A DNA stretch of 64,000 nt, taken from 34-65-8 sp963529855. Lineage in GTDB: Bacteria; Pseudomonadota; Alphaproteobacteria; Sphingomonadales; Sphingomonadaceae. Each line of letters starts with the position of its first letter. The first letter of the stretch is position 1. The notes beneath the pieces are model-generated. The model worked only from the letters and a program-made list of their open reading frames with translations. It did no database searches and was not told the DNA's origin. Where the stretch lies: positions 540,856 to 604,855 of the forward strand of contig CAURZK010000002.1 of assembly GCA_963529855.1 (NCBI GenBank). Direction: 5' to 3'. Shown piece by piece: positions 34,170 through 43,466 of the stretch. The translations under genes were made by a program, and so were the position numbers.

Positions 34170-35216
34170 TCACTCAGTCGCCTGGCCAGCGACATGGGGC
34201 CAGCCATCGCGCCAGATCAGCCGGTCCACCAGCATGATGCGGCGCGTGTTCGGATCCGCGTCCGGTTTGGCGCGCGGGTTCTCGCGATCGACGGCGTGAT
34301 AGATGATCCAGTGGTTTCCGGCAGCGTCCTCCATCACGGCATTGTGGCCGGGGGCATTCCACTGCGCGTTGGCGGCCAGGATCACGCTGCCGGGAACGCC
34401 CCGGGCCTGCGCCAGCGTCGTGAATGGTCCGGTCGCATTGCGTGATCGTGCCACCATCGTTGCATAATGCGCGTTGGGGCCGCAGCAATTGTCACCCGAA
34501 TAAAACAGATAGTACCAGCCATCGCGAAAGGTGATCCAGGCACCTTCGACCAGTCGCTGGTAGTTGTCCGGATCGTCGGCCGGATCGACCGGGACGAGGT
34601 CGATCGTAGGGCTGCCTTCCAGAAACGAGATCCTGTCTTCCGCCAACTCACGCACCTTGATCGGGCCGAATCCGGAACCCCAGTACAGCAGCCGCTTGCC
34701 CGTTGCCGGATCGTCGTAGGCCATGGGGTCGATGTTGACGAAGCCTTCTCCGCACAGCAGCGGCTCGCCGATGTCCTTGAAGGGGCCCTGCGGACGATCG
34801 GCGGTCGCCACGGCCAGACACAATCCGCGATCCGGCTGATCGAGCGCGGCATCGGGCTGGGCTGAATAATACAGGATGTAGCGGTCGCCGGCCCGCGTCA
34901 CATGCGGCGCCCAGAAATCCTGCGTCCGGCTGGCCCAGCCCGGTTTGACCGGCAAGCCGTCCGCAAGCAGTTCCCAATCCATCAGGTCGCGAGAGCGCGC
35001 GACCTGGAGATTGATCATCTGGCCATCGCGTTCGGTTTGCGTTGCGTAGGCGTAGTAGAACCCGTCATCCGCCAGCAGAACCGCCGGGTCGGGAAAATCG
35101 CTGTTTATCCCGACCACCGGCCCGCCCCCGGCGACAGGCGCCGAGGCCAGAGTAGCAGCGCATCCGCTGATCATCAGTACGGCGGCTGCGGCCGCGATGG
35201 CGCCAAGCTTCATCAA
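34170..35216 (-). CDS. Secreted GH43-family glycosidase, lipoprotein
   Basis: Five-bladed beta-propeller glycosidase, 348 residues. Signal peptide with lipobox ISGC (Cys19). The general base is Asp43 in SDFPDPAVL; WAPHVTRAG and the general acid region LVEGAWITFRDGWYYLFYSG are in place. GH43 enzymes remove arabinose, xylose or galactose residues; the De Ley-Doudoroff genes nearby favour a galactose-containing glycan. Overlaps galM by 4 nt as the second gene of a two-gene operon. Confidence 0.88.
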   Translation of the reverse strand: MMKLGAIAAAAAVLMISGCAATLASAPVAGGGPVVGINSDFPDPAVLLADDGFYYAYATQTERDGQMINLQVARSRDLMDWELLADGLPVKPGWASRTQDFWAPHVTRAGDRYILYYSAQPDAALDQPDRGLCLAVATADRPQGPFKDIGEPLLCGEGFVNIDPMAYDDPATGKRLLYWGSGFGPIKVRELAEDRISFLEGSPTIDLVPVDPADDPDNYQRLVEGAWITFRDGWYYLFYSGDNCCGPNAHYATMVARSRNATGPFTTLAQARGVPGSVILAANAQWNAPGHNAVMEDAAGNHWIIYHAVDRENPRAKPDADPNTRRIMLVDRLIWRDGWPHVAGQATE

Positions 35217-36301
35217 TCCATTCCTTCACTGACCGAAAAGCGGAACGTGATGCGGTTGCAATAGGTTTGCCCCGGATCGAGCCTGACAGAGCCAAGCTCT
35301 GGCTGATTCACTGAATCGGGCGGCATCTGCGGCTCCAGCGCAATCGCGTCGCCCATCCGGTAGGCCCGCCCCGATTTGCCGATCGTCGATCCGTCCAGAA
35401 AATTGCCGGAATAGAATTGCAGGCCGGGCTGGTTCGAATGAACCTCCATCATGCGGCCGGACGACGGGTCCCAAACCGCCGCCAACAGGCGGGGCAAATC
35501 GGCCACGCCATCAGCGACGACCCAGTTGTGATCATATCCGCGCCCGATGCGAATTTGCGGATGCGTGGCATCGCGAACCCGCGCGCCAATCGCCGTGGGC
35601 GTCCGGAAGTCGAACGGCGTCCCCTCCACCGCGGCAATTTCTCCGGTCGGGATCGCGTCCGCATCGGTCGGGAGGTAATGATCGGCGGGGATGCGCAACA
35701 CGTGCCCCATGGCGCCCTCTGGCGATCCCTCGCCCGCAAGGTTCCAGTAAGCGTGATTGGACAGGTTCACGACAGTCGGCCTGTCGGTTGTCGCCATATA
35801 AGTGATATGCAGGGCATTCGCATCGTCGAGTTCGTATTCGGCCGACACGATCAAACGGCCGGGAAAGCCCTGATCACCGTCAACGCTTTCCAGCTGAAAC
35901 ATGACGGCTGGATGCGGCGTGTCGCGCGTCTGCAGCACGCGCCAGTTCCGCTTGTCGAAGCCGTCGGCACCGCCATGGAGCGCGTTGGGCCCATTGTTCA
36001 CCGGAACCGCGTATCGCCGCCCCCCGAGCACGAATTGGCCGCCGGCAATCCGGTTCGCAACCCGTCCGACAGTGGAACCAAGATACTGCGGTTGATCGAG
36101 ATATTCGGACAGGGTGGAATGCCCCAGAGCAACATCACCACGCCTGCCATGCCTGTCGGGCACCTCGACCGCCTGGATCGACGCGCCATAACTGAGCAAG
36201 CGCACCCGCATTCCATCCGCATTCGTGAGCGTGACGGCGACGACCCCATCCCCATCCGGCAACGCGCCGAACGCGTCGATCAGAACTGCGCCTGCTGGCA
36301 A
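35213..36301 (-). CDS. galM: Aldose 1-epimerase (galactose mutarotase)
   Basis: Interconverts alpha and beta anomers of galactose and related sugars. 362 residues. Active-site histidine in LSNHAYWNLAGEGS, second histidine in GYDHNWVV and glutamate-region LQFYSGNFLDGS; substrate segment NGPNALHGGADGFDKRNW. No signal peptide is evident at the predicted start, so it is probably cytoplasmic. It lies divergent from another GH43 gene across a TTAT-N3-ATAA site and prepares galactose for the dehydrogenase encoded about 10 kb away. Confidence 0.93.
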   Translation of the reverse strand: MPAGAVLIDAFGALPDGDGVVAVTLTNADGMRVRLLSYGASIQAVEVPDRHGRRGDVALGHSTLSEYLDQPQYLGSTVGRVANRIAGGQFVLGGRRYAVPVNNGPNALHGGADGFDKRNWRVLQTRDTPHPAVMFQLESVDGDQGFPGRLIVSAEYELDDANALHITYMATTDRPTVVNLSNHAYWNLAGEGSPEGAMGHVLRIPADHYLPTDADAIPTGEIAAVEGTPFDFRTPTAIGARVRDATHPQIRIGRGYDHNWVVADGVADLPRLLAAVWDPSSGRMMEVHSNQPGLQFYSGNFLDGSTIGKSGRAYRMGDAIALEPQMPPDSVNQPELGSVRLDPGQTYCNRITFRFSVSEGMD

Positions 36302-36333
36302 ACCCGCACCCCATCACCTTTCTGCGCCATGAT

Positions 36334-36344
36334 TTATATGATAA
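36334..36344. promoter_or_regulatory. TTAT-ATG-ATAA inverted repeat between galM and GH43
   Basis: TTATATGATAA lies in the 121-nt divergent gap (galM start 36301, GH43 start 36423). It is one of five copies of a TTRT-N3-AYAA element in the galactose locus and a candidate site for the FadR-type regulator encoded at 47207. Confidence 0.55.
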
Positions 36345-36422
36345 TAGACTTTGCGCAACCCTTCGGGCAAATCAAGCAAGTGTCGCCTGCCGATCCGCCG
36401 GGCATCGTTTCGAGGAGCTATC

Positions 36423-37457
36423 GTGCGTTATCTACTGTTTGCATTGCTCGTATTGCCGGCGTGCGCCGCCACCTCCGCCTCGGACAGCGAACCCCCTTTT
36501 GTCCCGGTATTCGAAACCAATTTCCCCGACCCCTACATCCTCGCCCATGAAGGCGGGTTCCTGGCCTATGCCACCAATCCGGAAGGCGCCGCGGCCAACG
36601 TCCCCATGGCGAGGTCCGCCAATCTGATCGAATGGGATTTCGTACGCGCGGGCAATTCGTTGCACGATGCCATGCCGGACCTGCCGCCATGGGCGCGCGA
36701 GGGCTGGACCTGGGCGCCCGAAGTGGTTCGGCACGACGATCACTTCCTGCTCTATTTCACCGCCAAGGAGCGGCGCAGCGGGCTGCAGTGCGTGGGCGTT
36801 GCAAAGGCCAGTACGCCCATGGGGCCTTTCACCAGCCAAGCAACCGAGCCCCTGGTCTGCCAGCGCGAGATGGGCGGCACGATCGATCCGAACGTGTTCG
36901 TCGACCAAGACGGCCAGCGTTACCTCTATTTCAAAAACGACGGAAACCACCCAGACTTCGGGCGCAAGACCGAGATCTTTGGCCAAGCGCTATCAGGCGA
37001 TGGACTGTCGCTGACAGGCGAGCCGGTTGCCCTGCTCAGCAACGACCGGGACTGGGAAGAACACGTCGTCGAATCCCCCACGATGGTTCGCAATGGCGAA
37101 AATTACGTCATGTTCTTCTCTGCCAACCATTTCGGCTGGGAAAAGGATCAGCGACTCTCGCCCTACGCGATGGGCTATGCCCGCTGCGAAGGTCCAATGG
37201 GGCCGTGCGTCGATGCCCCGGAAAACCCGATCCTGCACAGCTACAACGACCGAACGGCGGGCTGCCTCAGCGGTCCGGGTCATCAGGCTGTGTTCGAAGC
37301 AGGCGGCAGGCAATTCATCGTTTTTCACGCGCACATCGCTACCAGCGGTTGCCGCCGGACCACGCGTGGCCGCCAGATGTACGTGGCGCCGCTGCTGTGG
37401 CGAGGGGATACGCCGCAACTCGGCGTCAGCTTGCGACCCACCCCTGAAAATCGCTGA
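36423..37457 (+). CDS. GH43-family glycosidase, exported
   Basis: 344 residues from a GTG start at 36423, preceded by GAGGAG 5 nt upstream; an ATG 24 codons earlier lacks a ribosome site. A short hydrophobic signal ends in LPACAAT; Cys14 could be lipid-modified but the lipobox is not ideal. GH43 features: NFPDPYIL with base Asp36, WTWAPEVV, and IDPNVFVDQDGQRYLYF followed by VVESPTMVRNGENYVMFFSA with the acid Glu. Likely periplasmic or surface removal of side-chain sugars. Ends 6 nt from the convergent halogenase-like gene. Confidence 0.87.
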   Translation: MRYLLFALLVLPACAATSASDSEPPFVPVFETNFPDPYILAHEGGFLAYATNPEGAAANVPMARSANLIEWDFVRAGNSLHDAMPDLPPWAREGWTWAPEVVRHDDHFLLYFTAKERRSGLQCVGVAKASTPMGPFTSQATEPLVCQREMGGTIDPNVFVDQDGQRYLYFKNDGNHPDFGRKTEIFGQALSGDGLSLTGEPVALLSNDRDWEEHVVESPTMVRNGENYVMFFSANHFGWEKDQRLSPYAMGYARCEGPMGPCVDAPENPILHSYNDRTAGCLSGPGHQAVFEAGGRQFIVFHAHIATSGCRRTTRGRQMYVAPLLWRGDTPQLGVSLRPTPENR

Positions 37458-37463
37458 GACGAC

Positions 37464-38915
37464 CTAGCCGCGCATGGACCCTGCGAGCTGCCGCAGCGTA
37501 TCGCTGTACGGTGGAAAACGATCGGGCAGCTGCGCGAGGCGCGCGGCAAGGTCGGCCAGGCGCGGCTCGATCTGCCGCGGATCCAGTGCGAGAGCCTGCG
37601 GGTCGATCGCTTGCGGGATGACGCCAAGGCACAGCAGGCAAGCAAGCCAGCTGTCGGGCGTGATCGCGTCGTTTTCCCGAAAGGGAATTCTTCCGCGGCG
37701 CGAGAACTGGTCCAGCAATCGGGCGAGATCGGGCGGAGCAGCGCGGGCGCCGCTGTCGCGCCAGAACAGCGTGTCCGTGCGGCCCGACTGCACATAAAGC
37801 AGCGCCGCGAAATCGCACAGAGCGTCCGCTTCCAGGCAAGTGAGCCGGTTGTATTCGGCCACCTCTACCGGGTTCATCTTACGGCCGGGCATCAGGTCGA
37901 TGGCCCGCAGGATCGAACTGTGCGCCAGATGAAGCGTCGTCCCATGCAGCGGGTCCAGCAAAGTTGCCGCCTCGCCCAGCGACAAGACATTTTGCTGCCA
38001 GGGAGAGACCGCACGCCCCAGGCGCACTGTCACACTGCCTTCCGGTGAAGCAGCGTACTGGCTTGCAGAGGCGCGGACTGTCAGGCTGCGCCCCGGCAGG
38101 GGCACGGTCCATGTCCACCCGTCATCCAACCCCTCGACCCGGTCGTAAGGTATGACGGCTGCGGGATCGCCGGACATTATCTTGAACCGGTCGCATGGCA
38201 GCCAGCGGCTCCAGTCGACCCAATCTCGTGCACATTCGTGCGACAGGAACGCCCGCGTTCCGCTGCAATCGACGAACAGGTCGGCTTCGATCCTGTCACC
38301 CCCTTCGAGGAGCAGTGCAGCGATACCGCCATCCGGCCTGCGTTCGATGCCAGCGATCTTTTCCAATCGCTTGATCACCCCCGCACATGCGCGGTCGAGC
38401 GCTGCGCGATACAGCGCGGGATCAAGGTTCAACCCATAGAGATAGGTCGACAGCGGCGATGCGCGGTTCTCGCTCGGATGAGCGAACCGATCTTTGATCA
38501 TAAGCGCGCGGGCGGCCGAATAAGCGTCAAAGGGTTCGGCCATGCCGGCTGCACGGGCGCGCAGCCAGACCTGATGAAACGACACCATCCCCGCTTTCAG
38601 GCCATGTTCGGCGAAGGAATGGTACCAGGCTGCCCGCGTCACTGACCAGTTGTCGAACCGCGTACCGAGCCGATGCAATGCCGCGCCGGAGCGCAGCAGA
38701 TCCAGTTCGTCGATCCCGATGGCAGCATGGAAACGGTGAACGGAGGGCAGCGAGACTGGCAGCTGGTCGGTGAGCGCAGCCGGGTCAGGATCGATTGCGA
38801 GCAAGGTTACAGTCACGGCAGGCAGCGCACGTGCGAATGCTGCAGCTGCGGAAAGTCCAACGATCCCATCCCCGACCACCGCGACCGTGCGGATGGCGCG
38901 TGCATCGTTCGTCAT
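37464..38915 (-). CDS. Tryptophan halogenase-family flavoprotein, catalytic residues replaced
   Basis: 483-residue FAD protein of the tryptophan halogenase family. The dinucleotide motif is altered (VVGDGIVGLSAA instead of GGGTAGW) but LFVDCSGTRAFL and a WxWxxP-like GWTWTVPLPG (residues 266-275) keep the fold recognisable. Against the upstream paralogue, the catalytic lysine is Arg82 and the catalytic glutamate position is His324, so halogenation is unlikely. Its start overlaps the paralogue's stop by 4 nt, implying a partner role. Confidence 0.78.
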   Translation of the reverse strand: MTNDARAIRTVAVVGDGIVGLSAAAAFARALPAVTVTLLAIDPDPAALTDQLPVSLPSVHRFHAAIGIDELDLLRSGAALHRLGTRFDNWSVTRAAWYHSFAEHGLKAGMVSFHQVWLRARAAGMAEPFDAYSAARALMIKDRFAHPSENRASPLSTYLYGLNLDPALYRAALDRACAGVIKRLEKIAGIERRPDGGIAALLLEGGDRIEADLFVDCSGTRAFLSHECARDWVDWSRWLPCDRFKIMSGDPAAVIPYDRVEGLDDGWTWTVPLPGRSLTVRASASQYAASPEGSVTVRLGRAVSPWQQNVLSLGEAATLLDPLHGTTLHLAHSSILRAIDLMPGRKMNPVEVAEYNRLTCLEADALCDFAALLYVQSGRTDTLFWRDSGARAAPPDLARLLDQFSRRGRIPFRENDAITPDSWLACLLCLGVIPQAIDPQALALDPRQIEPRLADLAARLAQLPDRFPPYSDTLRQLAGSMRG

Positions 38916-40450
38916 GACGGGTCGGTTCCGACAATTGCAGCCAACTGCCCCGCATGATCGGGCATGGCGGCGGCGGCGGCAGAAACCTGCGCGCGCAGCC
39001 GGTCGAGCGCAGCTCCGAGATCGGCGCCAGGGATCGCATCCGCACGTTGATCCCAGCCCTGCGGCATGATCCCTTGCCCGAGATAGACCGCAAGCCAGCT
39101 CGGTTCGAGGAAGAGGCCCTGAGTATAGCGCGCCACCCGCCCGCTCGCGCGGAACAATTCGATCTTGTCGGCCAGGCTATCCGGCACGGTCATGGTACGC
39201 ACGTGATCCCAGAAAGGGGAATCGTCGCGCTGCGTCGCGTGGTAATGCAGGATCAGGAAGTCGCGAATGCGGTCGTATTCGTAATCGACCATGCGGTTGA
39301 ATTCCTGGCGGTCGCAATCCGCGATCCGGCCGTCCACCGGGAACAGGGCGATCAACTGCTCGATGGCACCTTGCGCCAGATAGATGCTGGTCGATTCCAG
39401 CGGCTCGAGAAAGCCTGACGCCAGCCCTATCGAAACGACATTACGGTCCCAGCTTTGCGAGCGACGGCCGGCGCGGAAACGAAGGGTCCGCGGCTCGGCC
39501 AGCGGCTCTGCTTCAAGGGATGCGCACAGGGCGTCCGTTGCCGCGTCGTCGGAGATATGGGCTGACGAATAGACATAGCCATTGCCGACCCGGCTGGTCA
39601 GCGGAATTCGCCACCGCCAGCCAAATGGCATCGCGATTGCCCGGGTAAACGGCTCGATCGGCCCGGGGGGCGATGCGCAGGGAGCAGCCACGGCACGGTC
39701 GCATGGCAACCAGTGCGACCAGTCCTGCCATTGCGATTGGAGCGTTTCGCCAATCAGCAGGGCGCGAAAGCCCGAGCAGTCGACGAACAGGTCCCCTTCG
39801 ATCCGTTCGCCATTGTCGAGGACGAGCGCAGATATATCGCCGCTGCCCCCTTCCTGCTCGACCCGCACCACCTTGCCTTCTGTACGCACTGCGCCGCGCG
39901 CGACCGCATAGTCGCGCAAGTACGGCGCGAACCGAGTGGCATCGAACTGGTAGGCGTAGGAGTAGGTCGACAGCATCGATCCGCTGTCATTCGTCGGCGG
40001 CGCGAACTTGCGCATCTCGGCCATTACGTTGGCGATCGAATATCCAAACAGGTCCTCCGCCCGCCCTTCTGCCTGCATCCGGCGCCAGTAGTGATGGAAG
40101 GGAACCCCGTGCAAAGGCGTACCGAAACTGCCGAAGGGGTGGAGGTAGCGCGATCCGATGCTGCCGAAATCGTGAAATTCGATCCCCAGCTTGTAAGTCG
40201 CGTTGGTTGCACGCATGAATTCGGCTTCATCGATGCCGAGCATGCCGATAAAAGTGCGCAGGTGCGGCAGCGTTGCTTCGCCGACCCCGACTATGCCGAT
40301 TTCCGCGGACTCGATCAGCCGCACGCTGCACGCATGGGGCAATTGCCGCACCAGCGCAGCGGCTGCCATCCAGCCAGCGGTGCCGCCGCCCAGGATGACG
40401 ACGCTGCACCTTGGCGCCAAATTACGTGGCGGGCTGACGGCGTCGACCAT
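38912..40450 (-). CDS. FAD-dependent tryptophan halogenase-family protein
   Basis: 512-residue flavoenzyme with the full halogenase signature: ILGGGTAGWMAAA (FAD), GVGEATLPHL, Lys87 in NATYKLGIEF corresponding to the catalytic lysine of PrnA, the WRWRIP motif at 278-283 and Glu352 in LEPLESTSI. Genes of this type sit beside TonB receptors in many sphingomonads and caulobacters, where the true substrate is mostly unknown. No separate flavin reductase gene is seen nearby. It lies 69 nt downstream of the TonB receptor, same strand. Confidence 0.86.
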   Translation of the reverse strand: MVDAVSPPRNLAPRCSVVILGGGTAGWMAAAALVRQLPHACSVRLIESAEIGIVGVGEATLPHLRTFIGMLGIDEAEFMRATNATYKLGIEFHDFGSIGSRYLHPFGSFGTPLHGVPFHHYWRRMQAEGRAEDLFGYSIANVMAEMRKFAPPTNDSGSMLSTYSYAYQFDATRFAPYLRDYAVARGAVRTEGKVVRVEQEGGSGDISALVLDNGERIEGDLFVDCSGFRALLIGETLQSQWQDWSHWLPCDRAVAAPCASPPGPIEPFTRAIAMPFGWRWRIPLTSRVGNGYVYSSAHISDDAATDALCASLEAEPLAEPRTLRFRAGRRSQSWDRNVVSIGLASGFLEPLESTSIYLAQGAIEQLIALFPVDGRIADCDRQEFNRMVDYEYDRIRDFLILHYHATQRDDSPFWDHVRTMTVPDSLADKIELFRASGRVARYTQGLFLEPSWLAVYLGQGIMPQGWDQRADAIPGADLGAALDRLRAQVSAAAAAMPDHAGQLAAIVGTDPS

Positions 40451-40519
40451 TATCCATGTTCACCGATTGCGGGTCGCAGAGCAATGCTCTCCGGCCCGCT
40501 TTCGATAATGCACGCGGCC

Positions 40520-43285
40520 TCAGAACCGGAAACGCACGCCGAGCGAAACGGTTGTCTCCTCGTACCGGACCACCCGGGGGAATGTCGCGGTAAAGCCTGT
40601 TGGCGCTCCGTTGGGGAACTGAACGTCCGTTCGGGTAAGGGTTGAACTGAACGGATCACCCAGGATGTTCGTCCAGTCGCCGAAAATCGTCAGGCTGTCG
40701 AACAGGTCGTAGCTGACCGACAGGTCGAGCCGCGATACCGGATCGGCTTCCTCGGTGTAGAGATGGTCGCCGCGGCGTTGGTACGTCAGCGGGAATTCGC
40801 TGCGCCAGTTATATGCCAGACGGGCCGACAGGCCCCCGGATTCGAAGATCCCGATGATGTTGTACGACCAGTCGGAAACGCCCAGCAATTCGCGGTTGAC
40901 GGTGTCCACCCGCCGCACCCCGTTCACGAAACCCTCGTCGTAATTAAAGTCGGCCGTTGCATCGAGGTGGGTGAGGTTGGCCTGCAGACCGAATTGCGGC
41001 AGACCGAGAAAATCGAAGAAGGTGCTCGCCTGGACTTCGAAGCCGCGGATTTTCCCGGCGCCAGAATTGATCGGACCGTTGAGCCGCAACGGCACGCCGT
41101 CGGGCGTGGTGCCCTGGAACACCGAATTCTCGATGAACCCTTCCATGTCGCGGTGGAACAGGCTCAATGTGACGAAGCCATTGCGCGAGAAGTAATATTC
41201 CAGCGTCGCGTCGTAGTTGTCGGACAGCAGCGGGTTCAGGAAGGGGTTGCCCCCGCCACCGGTCTGGAAACAGTTTTCCGGGATCGGCGTCTGGCTCAGG
41301 CACGTGGGCGGCTGGTCCAGGGTGCCTGACGCGCGCAGGTCGATGAAACTCGGCTTGGTACGCGTCTGGGTATAGGCCAGTCGCGCTTGCAATTGCGGGG
41401 TCAGCCGGATGCGCGCGTTGAAGTTGGGAAGCCAATCCTCGAATTCGCGGTCGACGTCGGTCGGGGTGAAGACCCCCGCCCCGCCGCCAGCCGGAATGAC
41501 CAGTTGCGTGCCTGACAGAGACAGATCGCTCTTGGCGTAACGCATGCCGATGACGCCATCGACGCTCACGTCGCCGCCAAGATCGAATTCGTACCGTGCC
41601 TGGAGGTACGCGCTGATGTTGCGCTCGCTCGCATCCCACGTCTGAAGAGGATCGGGCGGCGGTGCCTCGGCCGATGAAACACCGAACGCAGTTCCGCCAA
41701 GACCGACGTTGAACTGCCGCAGCGCCACCAGGTTGGCGCGTATGCTCTCGTATGTGGGCGCCAGCCAGTTGCGGTATCCGGGTTGTGCATCGCTGCCGCG
41801 AAAACCCGGGTCGAACAGCTGATAGTCGAGCGGCACAGCGCTGAAGGGCAGGCGCAAACCTTCGAATGCCCAGTAACGGTTGCCGAACTCGCGATGAGCC
41901 TCGCGGTCGGTATAGCGCGCCCCGAAAGAAATCTCGGGCAGCATCGACAAACCCGTCTCGTAATCGAAATCGATCCGGGCCTGGATATCTTCACCCGTGG
42001 CCTGCTGGGCTTCTTCGTAGAACCCGCGATAGACGTAATTCGCAGGATTGGCCGGGTCGAAATTCGCGAAGCTGAATTCGGCCCCGCCGTCCTGGGCGTC
42101 GGTGTCGGTATCGAACGTCACCGTCTGGCGATTGGCGAAAGCAAAATCCACGCTGGCGGTGGAGCCGGTGAAGGTGCTGTCGGTATAGGCAAGGTCGGCC
42201 GCGATCTGGAGCGGGCCGGCATCCCACGTTCCGCCAACCGCAATCTGATAGGTGTCGGTCTTGTTGAACGTTCCGCCCTGAAAACCATCAGGGCGGAATG
42301 GATCGGTGACGGTTCCCGATTCCAGCAGGTCGGGCCGGCCATCCTGCGTTTCGAAGGCGGAAAATCCCGAACCACCCCACAGCGGCACAGAGGTTTCGCG
42401 ATCGGACAGCCGATTGCGGAACCCCTGATACAAACCTTCCACGTAGAGTTCGACATCGGGATTGGGCGCCCACTGAAGGGCGAAATTCACCGAAGGGCGC
42501 GTTCTGTGTCCAACGCCGTACGTGATCCGCTGAATATCGGGAAACCGCGTGCCGTTCGGCCCGCCACCGGCCACGAAATCGGTATTGGACCGGGTGGAAT
42601 CGAGATACCGCAGATCGGTATAGGAGATGCCGATCAGGGCCCCGAATTCGCTTTCGCCCGCCTCCCAGCGGTTGCTGACCATGATATTGCCGTTGGGGCG
42701 AATTTCATCAGCCTGATGGCTGTAAAGGCCCCATGCCGACCCTGCGACCTGGAACCCGTCGAAATCAAACGGACGGCGCGACCGGACATTGATCAGCCCC
42801 GCCAGGCCCGGCTCGATCAGGTCGGCGGTCGACGTCTTGTAGACCTCGATCGCGCCGATCAGGCCGGAGGGGAAGTCCTGCAGCGCTACCGACCGGGTTT
42901 CTGCGGTAAATATCTCGCGGCCATTATACGTTGTCGCGAAGTCCGGAAGGCCGCGCACAAGCACGCGCCCCGCTTCCCCGCCGCCACGTTCAACCTGCAC
43001 GCCGGGGATACGCGCCGCGGTATCCGACACCGCGATATCCGGCAGCTTGCCGATATCGTCAGCGACGATCGCGTCGACGACCTGTTCGGAGTTCTGGCGG
43101 ATCGCTTGCTGGGATTCGAGCGCCTGGCGATAACCCGACACGACGATTTCCGGCGAGGCACTGGGGTCCGTCTGCTCAGCCGCCGAATCAGGGGCCGGTT
43201 GCGCCTGTGCCGCGATTGCCGGGCTGGACGCCAGCGCAATCGCCGACACGGAAACCGAACAGCGGGCAAGAGTACCTAAGCGCAT
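40520..43285 (-). CDS. TonB-dependent receptor of the galactose locus
   Basis: Outer-membrane transporter of 921 residues. The ATG at 43285 is chosen because GGGAGGA lies 5 nt upstream; a signal peptide ends near ASSPAIAAQAQ. TonB box EIVVSGYRQ, plug domain with PGVQVERGGGEAGRVLVRGL and a long barrel ending in RFRF. This large type with RQALESQQAIRQNSEQVVDA is the class found in sphingomonad and caulobacter carbohydrate loci with tryptophan-halogenase genes. It probably imports the oligosaccharides released by the GH43 enzymes. Confidence 0.93.
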   Translation of the reverse strand: MRLGTLARCSVSVSAIALASSPAIAAQAQPAPDSAAEQTDPSASPEIVVSGYRQALESQQAIRQNSEQVVDAIVADDIGKLPDIAVSDTAARIPGVQVERGGGEAGRVLVRGLPDFATTYNGREIFTAETRSVALQDFPSGLIGAIEVYKTSTADLIEPGLAGLINVRSRRPFDFDGFQVAGSAWGLYSHQADEIRPNGNIMVSNRWEAGESEFGALIGISYTDLRYLDSTRSNTDFVAGGGPNGTRFPDIQRITYGVGHRTRPSVNFALQWAPNPDVELYVEGLYQGFRNRLSDRETSVPLWGGSGFSAFETQDGRPDLLESGTVTDPFRPDGFQGGTFNKTDTYQIAVGGTWDAGPLQIAADLAYTDSTFTGSTASVDFAFANRQTVTFDTDTDAQDGGAEFSFANFDPANPANYVYRGFYEEAQQATGEDIQARIDFDYETGLSMLPEISFGARYTDREAHREFGNRYWAFEGLRLPFSAVPLDYQLFDPGFRGSDAQPGYRNWLAPTYESIRANLVALRQFNVGLGGTAFGVSSAEAPPPDPLQTWDASERNISAYLQARYEFDLGGDVSVDGVIGMRYAKSDLSLSGTQLVIPAGGGAGVFTPTDVDREFEDWLPNFNARIRLTPQLQARLAYTQTRTKPSFIDLRASGTLDQPPTCLSQTPIPENCFQTGGGGNPFLNPLLSDNYDATLEYYFSRNGFVTLSLFHRDMEGFIENSVFQGTTPDGVPLRLNGPINSGAGKIRGFEVQASTFFDFLGLPQFGLQANLTHLDATADFNYDEGFVNGVRRVDTVNRELLGVSDWSYNIIGIFESGGLSARLAYNWRSEFPLTYQRRGDHLYTEEADPVSRLDLSVSYDLFDSLTIFGDWTNILGDPFSSTLTRTDVQFPNGAPTGFTATFPRVVRYEETTVSLGVRFRF

Positions 43286-43372
43286 CAATATCCTCCCAAT
43301 TGTCGAACGACCGCTGCCAATTGCCATGGCATGCAACCCGTTTTGCGTCAGCCGCTGACCACGACCGCTTAT

Positions 43373-43392
43373 TTATCTTATTTATATGATAC
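43373..43392. promoter_or_regulatory. Tandem TTAT-N3-ATAA-like elements upstream of the TonB receptor
   Basis: Two overlapping degenerate copies: TTATCTTATTT (43373-43383) and TTATATGATAC (43382-43392), the second with one mismatch to the consensus. They lie about 90-110 bp upstream of the receptor start, in the gap before dgoD's stop. Confidence 0.45.
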
Positions 43393-43466
43393 TCACCTGC
43401 GCGAGGCAAGCGTGCGCGGAATATTCCGTGACATTTTTCACCGCCGAGTGGCTCCTGCGCCACGGC

